Positions 7,632 through 16,447 of a DNA stretch of 64,000 nt are shown in pieces. The notes below the pieces were generated by a model. That model saw only the letters and a program-made list of their open reading frames with translations, was not told the DNA's origin and ran no database searches. Location of the stretch: contig NZ_JAAHIH010000006.1 in NCBI RefSeq assembly GCF_010671925.1, forward strand, positions 620,001-684,000, given 5' to 3'. How positions within the stretch are numbered: the stretch's first letter is position 1; each line of letters starts with the position of its first letter. A program made the position numbers and the translations under genes. This DNA is from Moorena sp. SIOASIH (GTDB taxonomy: Bacteria > Cyanobacteriota > Cyanobacteriia > Cyanobacteriales > Coleofasciculaceae).

Positions 7632-9719
7632 ATGGGTACTAAAATGGAAACCACAAATTTTATCCATGAACTCGATCGAGTTGCCAGAGTTCGTGCTGAA
7701 ATCGCCAGTAATTTAAATCAAATCAAGAACACTCTTGAGCAATCGGAATCCGCAGGGGAGCAAAATTCCGGTAAGTTAGGCTTAGAGAGAGATATTGAAG
7801 ATATCTATAAAGTCAGTAAAAATTTACAGCAGGGGCGATTCCGACTACTAGTATTAGGGGATATGAAGCGGGGAAAAAGTACATTCCTCAATGCCTTAAT
7901 TGGTGAGAACTTACTGCCCAGTGATGTGAATCCTTGTACAGCTTTACTGACGGTATTACGCTATGGTGCTCAAAAGAAAGTTACAGTGTACTTTAATGAT
8001 GAGACACTACCCCAAGAAATTGATTTAGAAAGTTTTAAGCATCGCTATACCATCGACCCAGATCAAGCCAAGCGACTAGAACAAGAGCAAAAGCTAGCCT
8101 TTCCCAATGTTAGCCATGCCGTGGTGCAATATCCCTTACCGTTGCTAGAAAAAGGGATTGAAATTGTAGATAGTCCAGGACTGAATGATACGGAAGCGCG
8201 CAATGAGTTATCCCTCAGTTACATTAATAATTGTCACGCTATCCTGTTTGTCCTCAAAGCAACTCAGCCCTGTACTCTAGAAGAACGTCGTTATATCGAA
8301 AATTATCTTAAAGGTCGGGGATTAACAGTTTTCTTTTTAATTAATGCTTGGGATGAGATTCGTAAGGGATTGATTGACCCGGAAGACTCCGAAGAACTCG
8401 CAGCAGCTGAGGAAAAAGTCCGTCAAGTCTTCCAAGCTAACCTGATGGATTATTTTCAAGTAGAGGCACAGACTTATCAGAAACGAGTCTTTGAAATTTC
8501 TTCATTGATAGCGTTGCGTCGCCGGGTTAAAAATTCCGAGGATTCTCTTGAAGGAACGGGATTTCCTGAACTGATGGCAGCACTTAATTCATTTTTAACC
8601 AAAGAACGTGCGATCGCGGAAATGCGCCAAGCTAAAATCCTAGCTCAGCAAGTCTATAACCATGTCCATGAAGCGATTGAACGGCGTATTCCATTGCTGG
8701 ATCAGGATGTTAATCAGTTGAAACAGCAGATTAGCGAAGTCGCACCGGAATTTGAGAAACTGACGGAAATTCGCGATCAATTTCAGGAAGAAATCCGAAT
8801 TACCCGTAACCGTACAGCAAAAGCTGTCGCTAATTCCTTTCGGGACTATATTTTAAATTTAGGTAATACCTTTGAATCGGACTTTGTCCGCTATCAGCCA
8901 GATTTAGGCTTTCTGGATTTCCTGCGACAGGGGAAACGGGATGAGTTTAATGCAGCATTTAAGCGAGCCTTTGAACGATACATTAACGAAAAGATTTCGG
9001 ATTGGGAAGTCACCGCTGAGCAAAAAATAAGTCAAGCATTTTTAGAACTAGCTAGGAGTGCCGCTAATTATGGTGCCATCTATGGTAAGATAGCTGATGC
9101 CATGACTGAAAAGTTAATTGGTAAAAAGGTTTACACGAATACCACTATGGATTCAGCAGAAACTTCACCAACCTGGGCCAGTTGGGCGATGGGATTTTTA
9201 TCCTTAGCTTCAGGTAATGTTGCTGGTGTGTTTCTAGCTGGTGCTGGATTTGATTGGAAAAATATTCTGGTCAATTGGTTTGCTGTGTGGGGAATTACTA
9301 GCTTTTTATTGATTTTCACAACAACTTTTACAACAGCATTGATAGGACCATTATATTTTGCTCTGATGGGTCTAGGGGTTGGGGCTTTACAAGCCGATCA
9401 AGCTCGCAAACAATTAATTCAAGCTACTAAGAAAGAGTTGGTAAACTATTTGCCTAAGTTGGCTGAGGAGCAATGGCAACCAATTCATGATGCGGTCAAC
9501 GAGTGTTTTGATGATTATGAACGCCAGGTGATTAAACGATTAAATGATGACATTAAATCCCGGAAGGATGAGTTGGATAATTTGGTAGAGCAAAAAGAGT
9601 CTAATCAAGTTAATCGCGAGACTGAGTTAAAGCGTCTGAGAAGTTTGGATGCTGACGTATTGTCTAAGGTTAATGGTATTGAATCCGTTTATGGGTACTT
9701 GCTAGCAGCTCCAATGTAA
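7632..9719 (+). CDS. Bacterial dynamin-like GTPase (BDLP1-type), copy 1
   Basis: A 695-residue protein, very close in length and sequence to my recollection of Nostoc punctiforme BDLP1. The GTPase domain has the P-loop GDMKRGKST (about 76-84) followed by FLNALIGENLLPSDVNPCTA-type switch I, G3 DSPGLND (about 180) and the G4 region FLINAWDEI (about 236-244). Long helical neck and trunk segments follow. A hydrophobic membrane paddle (about 515-590, GVFLAGAGFDWKN and LYFALMGLGVGAL) precedes the C-terminal coiled coil. The family binds and remodels membranes with GTP. It is in tandem with a close paralogue at 10056. The start MGTKMETTNF aligns with MSTKIETTNF of copy 2, which supports ATG 7632. 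Confidence 0.95.
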   Translation: MGTKMETTNFIHELDRVARVRAEIASNLNQIKNTLEQSESAGEQNSGKLGLERDIEDIYKVSKNLQQGRFRLLVLGDMKRGKSTFLNALIGENLLPSDVNPCTALLTVLRYGAQKKVTVYFNDETLPQEIDLESFKHRYTIDPDQAKRLEQEQKLAFPNVSHAVVQYPLPLLEKGIEIVDSPGLNDTEARNELSLSYINNCHAILFVLKATQPCTLEERRYIENYLKGRGLTVFFLINAWDEIRKGLIDPEDSEELAAAEEKVRQVFQANLMDYFQVEAQTYQKRVFEISSLIALRRRVKNSEDSLEGTGFPELMAALNSFLTKERAIAEMRQAKILAQQVYNHVHEAIERRIPLLDQDVNQLKQQISEVAPEFEKLTEIRDQFQEEIRITRNRTAKAVANSFRDYILNLGNTFESDFVRYQPDLGFLDFLRQGKRDEFNAAFKRAFERYINEKISDWEVTAEQKISQAFLELARSAANYGAIYGKIADAMTEKLIGKKVYTNTTMDSAETSPTWASWAMGFLSLASGNVAGVFLAGAGFDWKNILVNWFAVWGITSFLLIFTTTFTTALIGPLYFALMGLGVGALQADQARKQLIQATKKELVNYLPKLAEEQWQPIHDAVNECFDDYERQVIKRLNDDIKSRKDELDNLVEQKESNQVNRETELKRLRSLDADVLSKVNGIESVYGYLLAAPM

Positions 9720-9727
9720 GCATTCAA

Positions 9728-9769
9728 GGGAGTAGGGAGTAGGGAGTAGGGAGTAGGGAGTAGGGAGTA
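9728..9769. repeat. Heptamer repeat GGGAGTA
   Basis: Six copies of GGGAGTA lie between the two dynamin-like genes. The following AACCATTAATTAGCTAAGAT also occurs directly before copy 1 (about 7601-7620). This suggests the gene duplication carried its upstream flank. Confidence 0.85.
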
Positions 9770-9917
9770 GGAAGTGTTGAAACCATTAATTAGCTAAGAT
9801 CAAACTATAGCATTTCTAAATAGATCATGAAAACGAATGCTAATTGAGCATAACACCAAAAACTACTCGCATCTCTTGACTACTCTTCCCTGTTCCCTGT
9901 TCCCTATTCCCTGTCTT

Positions 9918-10010
9918 GATGCAGTCGCTCATGGGGGAAACCACGGCAGTCGCTCATGGGGGGGACCCCCAAGACCGCGCTGCCTCCCCAAGACCGCGCT
10001 GCATCGCTTT
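9918..10010. repeat. Interspersed palindromic repeat (GATGCAGTCGCTCATGGGGG family)
   Basis: Contains TCTTGATGCAGTCGCTCATG and CCCCAAGACCGCGCTGCATCGC. The same modules occur at 36162-36212, 52984-53135 and 53490-53680. It opens a frame upstream of the second dynamin gene that is not genuine coding sequence. Confidence 0.8.
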
Positions 10011-10055
10011 TTCTATCAACCCTATCTTTACATCTCCAATAGAAATACTAGAACT

Positions 10056-12131
10056 ATGAGTACTAAAATCGAAACCACAAATTTTCTCCATGATCTCGAT
10101 CGAGTTGCCACGGTGCGTGGTGAAATAGCTGGTTACTTGAGTCAAATCAGTGCCATACTGGAACAATCGGAATCCGCAGGAGAGCATAATTCCGGTAAGT
10201 TAGGCTTGGATAGAGATATTGAAGATATTTCTAAAGCTAGTAAAAATTTACAGCAGGGGCGATTTCGACTACTGGTATTAGGGGATATGAAGCGGGGAAA
10301 AAGTACATTTCTCAATGCCTTAATTGGTGAGAATTTACTCCCCAGTGATGTCAATCCTTGTACAGCTTTACTGACAGTTTTACGCTATGGTGATCAAAAG
10401 AAGGTGACAGTGTACTTTAATGATGAAACACCACCAGAAGAAATTGATTTTAAATCCTTTAAGCATCGCTATACCATCGACCCAGCTGAAGCAAAGCGAT
10501 TGGAACAACAGAAGAAGCTAGCCTTTCCGAATGTTAGTCATGCCATAGTGGAGTATCCCTTACCGTTGCTAGAGAAAGGGATTGAAATTGTAGATAGTCC
10601 AGGACTAAATGATACGGAAGCGCGCAATGAGTTATCCCTCGGTTACATTAATAATTGTCACGCTATCCTGTTTGTCCTCAGAGCAACTCAGCCCTGTACT
10701 TTAGGAGAACGTCGTTATCTAGAAAATTATCTAAAAGACCGGGGATTAACGGTTTTCTTTCTAATTAATGCTTGGGACCAGATTCGGGAAAGTTTGATTG
10801 ACCCGGATGATACAGAAGAATTAGAAGAAGCTGAAGATAGACTGGGGCGAGTATTTCAGGCTAACTTGGCAGACTATTGTCAGGTAGATGGCTATGATAT
10901 CTATGATGAACGAGTGTTTGAAATATCAGCAATTAATGCCCTGCGCAAGCGAGTTAAAAATCCAGAGGTGTCTCTTGATGGCACAGGGTTTCCAGAGTTT
11001 ATGGGAGCACTCAATACATTTTTAACGAAGGAACGAGCAATTTCTGAATTACGACAAGCGAGAACCTTAGCCCGTCAAGGGAGTAACCATGTTCATGAAG
11101 CTATTGAACGTCGCATCCCCTTGCTAGAGCAAGATTTAAATGAATTGAAGGAACGGATTAGTTCCGTTGAACCAGAATTTAATAAACTCAAGGATATTGG
11201 TGAGCAATTTAAGGATGAAATTAAAGCGGTTCGGGATAGTAAAGCAAAAGCGATAGCAGATTCATTTCGTACCTATGTTTTAAATTTAGGTAATACCTTT
11301 GAGTCGGATTTTTTATACTATCAACCTGAACTCCGATTTATGGATTTATTGAGTACAGGGAAACGAGAAGCCTTTGAATCAGAGTTGAGACAGGCATTTG
11401 AACGGTATATTAATGATAAATTGTCAGAGTGGAGTAAGACAGCTGAAAAAGAGATGGATGCTGCCTTTGCTCAGCTATCTCGCAGTGCAGTAACCTACGG
11501 TGCTTCCTATACTAAAGTCACGGATAAAATTAATCAAAAATTAACCGGACAAACCGTAAGACCTGTCAGCAACTACACTACAGAAGATAACGCTCCCGCT
11601 TGGGCAAAATGGGCAGCAGGATTATTTTCCTTAGCTAGGGGTAATCTAGCAGGAGTCGCCATGGCTGGAGCTGGTTTCGATTGGAAAAATATTGTGCTGA
11701 ATTTCATCACAGTCATGGGAATTGGTGGCATCATTACCTATGTTTCTGGGATTGCTCTCGGACCAGTGGGTCTAGCCTTATTAGGATTAGGGGTTGGAGT
11801 CGTGCAAGCCGATCAAGCTCGTAAGGAATTGGTGAAAGCAGCTAGAAAAGAGTTGGTGAAATATTTGCCTCAGGTAGCACAAGAGCAATGGCAACCAATT
11901 TATGATGCTATCAAAGAATGTTTTGATATGTATGAGCAGGAAGTAACTGAGCGGATGGATGATGATATTAAAGCTCGCAAAGCGGAATTAGATAATTTAA
12001 TGAAACAAAAAGAATCTCGTGAAATTAATCGGGAGCAAGAATTAGCTCGGTTGAAACAGTTAGAGGCTGATGTAGCTTCTCAAGCCCAAAAGGTTGAGAC
12101 CGCTTATCAGAATTTTGTGAATGCGATTTAA
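10056..12131 (+). CDS. Bacterial dynamin-like GTPase (BDLP1-type), copy 2
   Basis: A 691-residue paralogue of the preceding gene with the same architecture: P-loop GDMKRGKST at about 76-84, DSPGLND, FLINAWDQI, neck/trunk helices and a paddle with AMAGAGFDWKN and ALLGLGVGVVQAD. It looks closer than copy 1 to remembered BDLP1 sequence (for example LGERRYLENYL and EDNAPAWAKWA). Upstream codons in frame back to 9837 encode an interspersed repeat and are not conserved, so I start at ATG 10056, where the protein aligns with copy 1. Tandem BDLP-like genes may assemble hetero-oligomers, as paired bacterial dynamins do elsewhere; that is inference. Confidence 0.95.
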   Translation: MSTKIETTNFLHDLDRVATVRGEIAGYLSQISAILEQSESAGEHNSGKLGLDRDIEDISKASKNLQQGRFRLLVLGDMKRGKSTFLNALIGENLLPSDVNPCTALLTVLRYGDQKKVTVYFNDETPPEEIDFKSFKHRYTIDPAEAKRLEQQKKLAFPNVSHAIVEYPLPLLEKGIEIVDSPGLNDTEARNELSLGYINNCHAILFVLRATQPCTLGERRYLENYLKDRGLTVFFLINAWDQIRESLIDPDDTEELEEAEDRLGRVFQANLADYCQVDGYDIYDERVFEISAINALRKRVKNPEVSLDGTGFPEFMGALNTFLTKERAISELRQARTLARQGSNHVHEAIERRIPLLEQDLNELKERISSVEPEFNKLKDIGEQFKDEIKAVRDSKAKAIADSFRTYVLNLGNTFESDFLYYQPELRFMDLLSTGKREAFESELRQAFERYINDKLSEWSKTAEKEMDAAFAQLSRSAVTYGASYTKVTDKINQKLTGQTVRPVSNYTTEDNAPAWAKWAAGLFSLARGNLAGVAMAGAGFDWKNIVLNFITVMGIGGIITYVSGIALGPVGLALLGLGVGVVQADQARKELVKAARKELVKYLPQVAQEQWQPIYDAIKECFDMYEQEVTERMDDDIKARKAELDNLMKQKESREINREQELARLKQLEADVASQAQKVETAYQNFVNAI

Positions 12132-12149
12132 GCATTCAGCTGTCAGCCA

Positions 12150-12203
12150 TCAGTGGTCAGTAGTCAGTGGTCAGTAGTCAGTGGTCAGTAGTCAGTGGTC
12201 AGC
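12150..12203. repeat. Heptamer repeat (CAGTGGT / CAGTAGT)
   Basis: Alternating CAGTGGT and CAGTAGT units, seven or more copies, sit just after the second dynamin-like gene. Palindromic GCGTAGCGTGCGCGTAGCGC follows at about 12241. Confidence 0.85.
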
Positions 12204-12281
12204 CGTTGGCCTTTGGCACCTCAACTAGCGCTAATCGCTGTTCGCGTAGCGTGCGCGTAGCGCTTAAGCTTATAGCTTACA

Positions 12282-13134
12282 ATGGGGAGCATGTCAACTT
12301 AGTAGTACAAAAGTACTAAAAAACTCATGAGTGCTACTGAAGCCCCGAAAACACTGTAGTTCAAGGGTCTGCATAAGTGACATGCGGTGACATGCTCCCT
12401 GAGTTTTTCGTGAGATATGAGTTTTATGAGTTTTTCTATGAGTTTTTCTATGAGTTTTTTTATGAGCTTTTACATGAGTTTTATGAGTTTTTCTATGAGT
12501 TTTGGGAGTATGTAAATTTAGTAGTATATATGTACTAAACACTCATGACTGCTACTCAAGCCCCGAAAACACTGTAGTTCAAGGGTTTGTAGTTCAAGTG
12601 TTCTTACAAAATTGACCTGCTCCCCAAAGATTCGGCGCTTTGTGACATGCTCCCTGAGTTTTTCGTGAGATATGAGTTTTTCTATGAGTTTTTCTATGAG
12701 TTTTTACATGAGCTTTTACATGAGTTTTATGAGTTTTTCTATGAGTTTTGGGAGTATGTCAACTTTATAGTATATATGTACTATAACGCTCATGACTGCT
12801 ACTCAAGCCCCGAAAACACTGTAGTTCAAGGGTTTATAGTTCAAGTGTTCTTACAAAATTGACCTGCTCCCCAAAGATTCGGCGCTTTGTGACATGCTCC
12901 CTGAGTTTTTCGTGAAATATGAGTTTTTCTATGAGTTTTTCTATGAGTTTTTCTATGAGTTTTATGAGGTTCAGAGATATAAAACAGGGCTACTATTATT
13001 TTGTTCTCACAAATTGATGGGGAGCAAGTCTATGTTCCAGAACAAATGAACTATGTACCATAGGAGCTTGGCTTTTACCCATGAGGGGGCTATAGCTTTA
13101 GTACAAATGTTCTGCATAAGTGACATGCTCCCCA
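12282..13134. repeat. Array of inverted-repeat elements alternating with a 12-bp minisatellite
   Basis: Four elements begin with GGGAGCATGTCA-like sequence (about 12283, 12505, 12751, 13019) and end with the complementary GTGACATGCTCCC (about 12386, 12640, 12887, 13120). Three of them carry the internal block AAGCCCCGAAAACACTGTAG and a palindromic AGTA...TACT region. The spacers are arrays of a 12-bp unit (TATGAGTTTTTC). The first three units are about 220-246 bp apart. The open frames here (Lys-Thr-His or Phe-Tyr-Glu repeats) are by-products of the minisatellite. The inverted ends suggest a MITE that inserted or duplicated repeatedly. Confidence 0.75.
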
Positions 13135-13211
13135 GAGGACTTATACAACTAGCACATTTTTTTACTGTTATTAAATGTGCTTTAGCAAAACCAAAAAAAA
13201 GGAGTAAATTG

Positions 13212-13919
13212 ATGCTAAAAGTATTCCAGCGTTTTACTGTCATACTTTTATCGGTTACATTGATTTTTGTTTCGCTAGCAACGAAACCCGCGCTAGCTAG
13301 CCCTTATGAGATCAAAACCCTAACAAAGGTATATGTAGTTGAAGATGAATATGAATATAATGACATCGTGAACGAAGTACACTATGAATGGGGTACTCAA
13401 TTAATAGTTCCAAATACTGATCATATATGTACTGATGGCAAAACTGATGCTATTGCTGTTTATGTGAATGTGGATGGATATCATCCTATAGACATAGGAT
13501 CTAAGCATACAATTCCAGTACCACAAGGTTTGACTACACTTGTAATCGGTCAACCTAAACGGTTTTATGATGGGATTGGATCTGCAGATACACGAGTTAT
13601 ACCTGTAATAGACAACCGTCAAGACATTCAGGAAATATTAGATAATCAGGGTGAAGGCTTTTTGGTTTTTTCTCCTGAATACTTGGTCGGTGCATACGGC
13701 CTAACTTGTAATGATGTGCAAGACTTCCCAATAACTGGAGAAACGGACTTAATAGAATTTATTTTCGATTCTACTGGATTGGATATTCCTCCAATAAAAC
13801 CCATTACTATTTCACCAAATAACCCACCCCTATTTGTAGTTGTTACTCAAAGCGAACTGTTATCTAAGGACTTTTATGATGCATTAGAAAGTGCGGATTT
13901 TTCACTAATTACTCAGTGA
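13212..13919 (+). CDS. Secreted protein of unknown function
   Basis: A 235-residue protein. AAGGAG at about 13199-13204 sits 8 nt before ATG 13212, so I chose this start. Sequence in frame further upstream lies in the repeat array. Residues 1-30 are a typical signal peptide (KVFQRF, hydrophobic core, then cleavage near ALAS). The mature part is acidic, rich in beta-prone residues, and has two cysteines (near HICTDG and LTCND) that could form a disulfide. No catalytic motif or family is recognised. An intrinsic terminator follows at 13969-14005, so it is monocistronic. Periplasmic or extracellular location is inferred. Confidence 0.75.
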   Translation: MLKVFQRFTVILLSVTLIFVSLATKPALASPYEIKTLTKVYVVEDEYEYNDIVNEVHYEWGTQLIVPNTDHICTDGKTDAIAVYVNVDGYHPIDIGSKHTIPVPQGLTTLVIGQPKRFYDGIGSADTRVIPVIDNRQDIQEILDNQGEGFLVFSPEYLVGAYGLTCNDVQDFPITGETDLIEFIFDSTGLDIPPIKPITISPNNPPLFVVVTQSELLSKDFYDALESADFSLITQ

Positions 13920-13968
13920 TAGAAGTCAACCTATCGGAAATTGACTAATAATTAATACATATCATTAC

Positions 13969-14005
13969 ATTGCCTGATTTACATCATTTTAGGCAATTTT
14001 TTTTT
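13969..14005 (+). terminator. Rho-independent terminator
   Basis: The stem ATTGCCT/AGGCAAT with a 15-nt loop is followed by nine T residues, 50 bp after the secreted-protein gene. Confidence 0.8.
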
Positions 14006-14142
14006 AAGTAAATATTATAAAATAACCTTGAAAACTGCGGCTCTTCCGTACTTGTTATGCTAAATTAATACTTTGACGAAGGGAGCAGGGAGCAGGGACT
14101 TCGGAGCAGTGCAAAGAGGCAGTATTTAGCAATTTTTGTTAA

Positions 14143-14400
14143 TTAAATAGGCTCAGAACCCTTGTATAGTAAGCTTTCTGATTTTTTTAAGCTGAAATTT
14201 AGCATAGCAGGTACTGAAGAACCAAAACTGCTATACAGCCTTAACTTGTCACCAGTGCGCATATCTTGTAGGTTGGGTTTCGCTTTTGGTAGCTTCCCTT
14301 GAGATTTTGACCAAAGGTGGGTAGGAAGGTTGGCTTGGTTGACAAACTCATTAATTAATAAGACAGGACTCATATATCCTCCATATATAGCGTTTATCAT
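14143..14400 (-). CDS. Doubtful short ORF
   Basis: An 85-residue frame (from MINAIYGG) with no recognisable motif. The in-frame extension upstream is only heptamer repeat (GCTCCCT). The peptide is lysine- and serine-rich, with one short hydrophobic stretch. It could be a remnant or spurious. Confidence 0.2.
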   Translation of the reverse strand: MINAIYGGYMSPVLLINEFVNQANLPTHLWSKSQGKLPKAKPNLQDMRTGDKLRLYSSFGSSVPAMLNFSLKKSESLLYKGSEPI

Positions 14401-14553
14401 AGCTATGAGGTAGACATTATTTTTTACCTCTTCCCTCTTCTCTCTTACCTGCTCCCTGCTCCCTGCTCCCTGCTCCCTAAAACCCCGAAATTTGTACCTC
14501 ACAAGTCGTAGAATTGCTATAAAATAGCCACTATCTCCAATTAATAACCATGA

Positions 14554-15339
14554 TCAAATCTGCAAAGCTTGAATTACTTGCCGTTTCAATTCCACAAATT
14601 CCAGGGTTAGCTTTGTATCCAGAGTACGAACAGCTGGCAAATCAATCATAATCTTATCCCGGATATAACCGGGATGAGTTCCCATCACATAGATACCCTG
14701 GGATAAGAACACCGCTTCTTCCACATCATGGGTAATCATCAAAACAGTAATATGGGTCTTCTGCCAAAGTCCAAGGAAGAATTCCTGCAATTCCTCCTTA
14801 GTTTGGGCATCTAAGGCTCCAAAGGGCTCATCCATCAACAGCACTTCCGGTTCATTAGCCAACGCTCGTGCGATCGCAACCCGTTGTTTCATCCCCCCTG
14901 ACAGCTGTTTGGGGTAGGCATTAGCAAAGCGGCTTAGACCGATTACATCCAAATAGTAAGCAATCCGTTCTTGGGATTCCCCCTTAGGCAATCGTTGTAA
15001 CCTCAGACCAAAACCGATATTATCAGCAATCGTTAGCCAGGGAAATAGGGTATAGTTCTGGAAGACCATGCCCCGATCCCGACCAGGACCTAAAACCACC
15101 TCACCATCTACCTTTACATGTCCTTTAGAGGGAGGAATTAGTCCAGCGATAATGTTGAGCAAGGTTGATTTGCCGCAGCCAGAGGGTCCAACTATACAGA
15201 CAAATTCATTCGCCTCAAGATCGAGATTAATATCCTTTAGCACTACCAATTCTTCCCGTCGGTGGCGAAAACTTTTGGAAAGAGCGCACACCTGTAGCTT
15301 AGGCAAATTGTGATTATTGGTCATTTTCAAAGGGGGCAT
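14554..15339 (-). CDS. ABC transporter ATP-binding protein (NitT/TauT family, SsuB/TauB-like)
   Basis: A 261-residue protein. Walker A is GPSGCGKST (about 54-62), the Q-loop lies in MVFQNYTLFPW, the ABC signature is LSGGMKQR (about 148), Walker B is LLMDEPFGALD (about 168), and the H-loop is ITHDVEEA. These match ATPases of nitrate/sulfonate/taurine importers. It energises the importer together with the permease (15570-16430) and lipoprotein (16448-17509) upstream on the same strand. A 230-bp repeat-filled gap separates it from the permease, unusually wide for an operon. The substrate cannot be read from sequence. Confidence 0.93.
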   Translation of the reverse strand: MPPLKMTNNHNLPKLQVCALSKSFRHRREELVVLKDINLDLEANEFVCIVGPSGCGKSTLLNIIAGLIPPSKGHVKVDGEVVLGPGRDRGMVFQNYTLFPWLTIADNIGFGLRLQRLPKGESQERIAYYLDVIGLSRFANAYPKQLSGGMKQRVAIARALANEPEVLLMDEPFGALDAQTKEELQEFFLGLWQKTHITVLMITHDVEEAVFLSQGIYVMGTHPGYIRDKIMIDLPAVRTLDTKLTLEFVELKRQVIQALQI

Positions 15340-15569
15340 CTCATATTTGTAAAAAAGAAGGGGAAGTGTGGGAATCGGGAATCGGGAATCGGGAATCGGG
15401 AATCGGGAAAATATCTGAAGCTATCAGCTGAATCCTTACCCTTGGCCAATAGGCCACGCTACGCGAACAACCTTATTAACCCTTAAACCTTCAACCTTAA
15501 ACCTTCAACATTCAACCTCCAACCTTCAACCCTATTTAACCTTCAACCTGATTCAACCTTCTTAAACCT
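15340..15569. repeat. Heptamer and degenerate repeats inside an ABC operon
   Basis: Contains GGGAATC heptamers (about 15370-15408) and CAACCTT-type units (about 15478-15560). A CCACGCTACGCGAAC palindromic module lies between them. Confidence 0.8.
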
Positions 15570-16430
15570 TTAACGCTCAACAAATTGCTCCGACCAAGGA
15601 ACAGTTAAGCGGAAAAGCAACCTAAACCCAAAATCCAGCATTAACCCAATGAGTCCAATGACTAAAATACAAAAGAGCACTTTATCTGTCTCTAGGAATC
15701 GTTGAAAATAGATAATCTTGAAGCCCAAACCATTTTCAGCAGCAATTAATTCCGCAATCACAAGAAAATTCCAAGCACCAGCAACATTAACCCGCATCGT
15801 ATCAATAATATTTGGTAGAGTTGCTGGTAGAATCACTCGAAATAATACATCAACCCGATTCGCCCCCAAGGTGTAAGCCACATTGAGCATTTCATCAGGA
15901 ATGAACTTGACAGCATCAGCAATCATTATCGCGTTGTAGAACACAATTCCCAAGAAAATAATTAGGATCTTTGCGGTTTCCCCTAACCCTGCCCATAGAA
16001 CAATTAGGGGCATAAACGCTGCCACTGGCATATAGCGTACAATACCGACAATCGTACCAAACAGGCTCTCCATGCTGTAAAATGTCCCCATGGCAATGCC
16101 AATGGGAATACCAACTACTGCCGCAAACAGAAAACCAACTAGCACACGGGTGAAACTGGCGATAATATCAGTCAGTAATTCCTCTTCTGTCAACATTTTC
16201 CAGCCAGCTTTCAGGACAACCATCGGACTTGGCAGGAATCTTGGGTCTACTAATTCTTGATAGCTTAGGAAGATCCAAACTAGCAGGGGTACCACTAAGG
16301 CAATGATGGTGAGCAGGACACTGAGCCAGCCAGGAAAGCCCTGACGGATACTCCAAAATACGGATGGTCGTAGATAACGTTTGCGGGGAGAAGATATAGG
16401 TTGTGGCACAGGGGTCTTAACTGACAGCAA
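15570..16430 (-). CDS. ABC transporter permease (NitT/TauT family, SsuC-like)
   Basis: A 286-residue inner-membrane protein with about six hydrophobic segments. The first is at about 36-55 after a basic cytoplasmic N-terminus. The EAA-type coupling loop (YTLGANRVDVLFRVILPATL) is at about 195-215, where the permease contacts the ATPase. It forms the pore of the importer. The start lies 17 bp after the substrate-binding gene stop, which supports co-transcription. Confidence 0.93.
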   Translation of the reverse strand: MLSVKTPVPQPISSPRKRYLRPSVFWSIRQGFPGWLSVLLTIIALVVPLLVWIFLSYQELVDPRFLPSPMVVLKAGWKMLTEEELLTDIIASFTRVLVGFLFAAVVGIPIGIAMGTFYSMESLFGTIVGIVRYMPVAAFMPLIVLWAGLGETAKILIIFLGIVFYNAIMIADAVKFIPDEMLNVAYTLGANRVDVLFRVILPATLPNIIDTMRVNVAGAWNFLVIAELIAAENGLGFKIIYFQRFLETDKVLFCILVIGLIGLMLDFGFRLLFRLTVPWSEQFVER

Positions 16431-16447
16431 ATTTAGATAATATTTTT

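Noticed and set aside
9837..10055. N-terminal extension of the second dynamin-like protein
   Set aside because: It encodes an interspersed palindromic repeat and is absent from copy 1; the start at 10056 aligns with copy 1.
12294..12862. Repetitive proteins (Lys-Thr-His or Phe-Tyr-Glu repeats)
   Set aside because: The 12-bp minisatellite keeps several frames open on both strands; there is no ribosome-binding site or non-repeat domain.
13053..13211. N-terminal extension of the secreted protein
   Set aside because: It lies within the repeat array; the start at 13212 has a strong Shine-Dalgarno and exposes a signal peptide.
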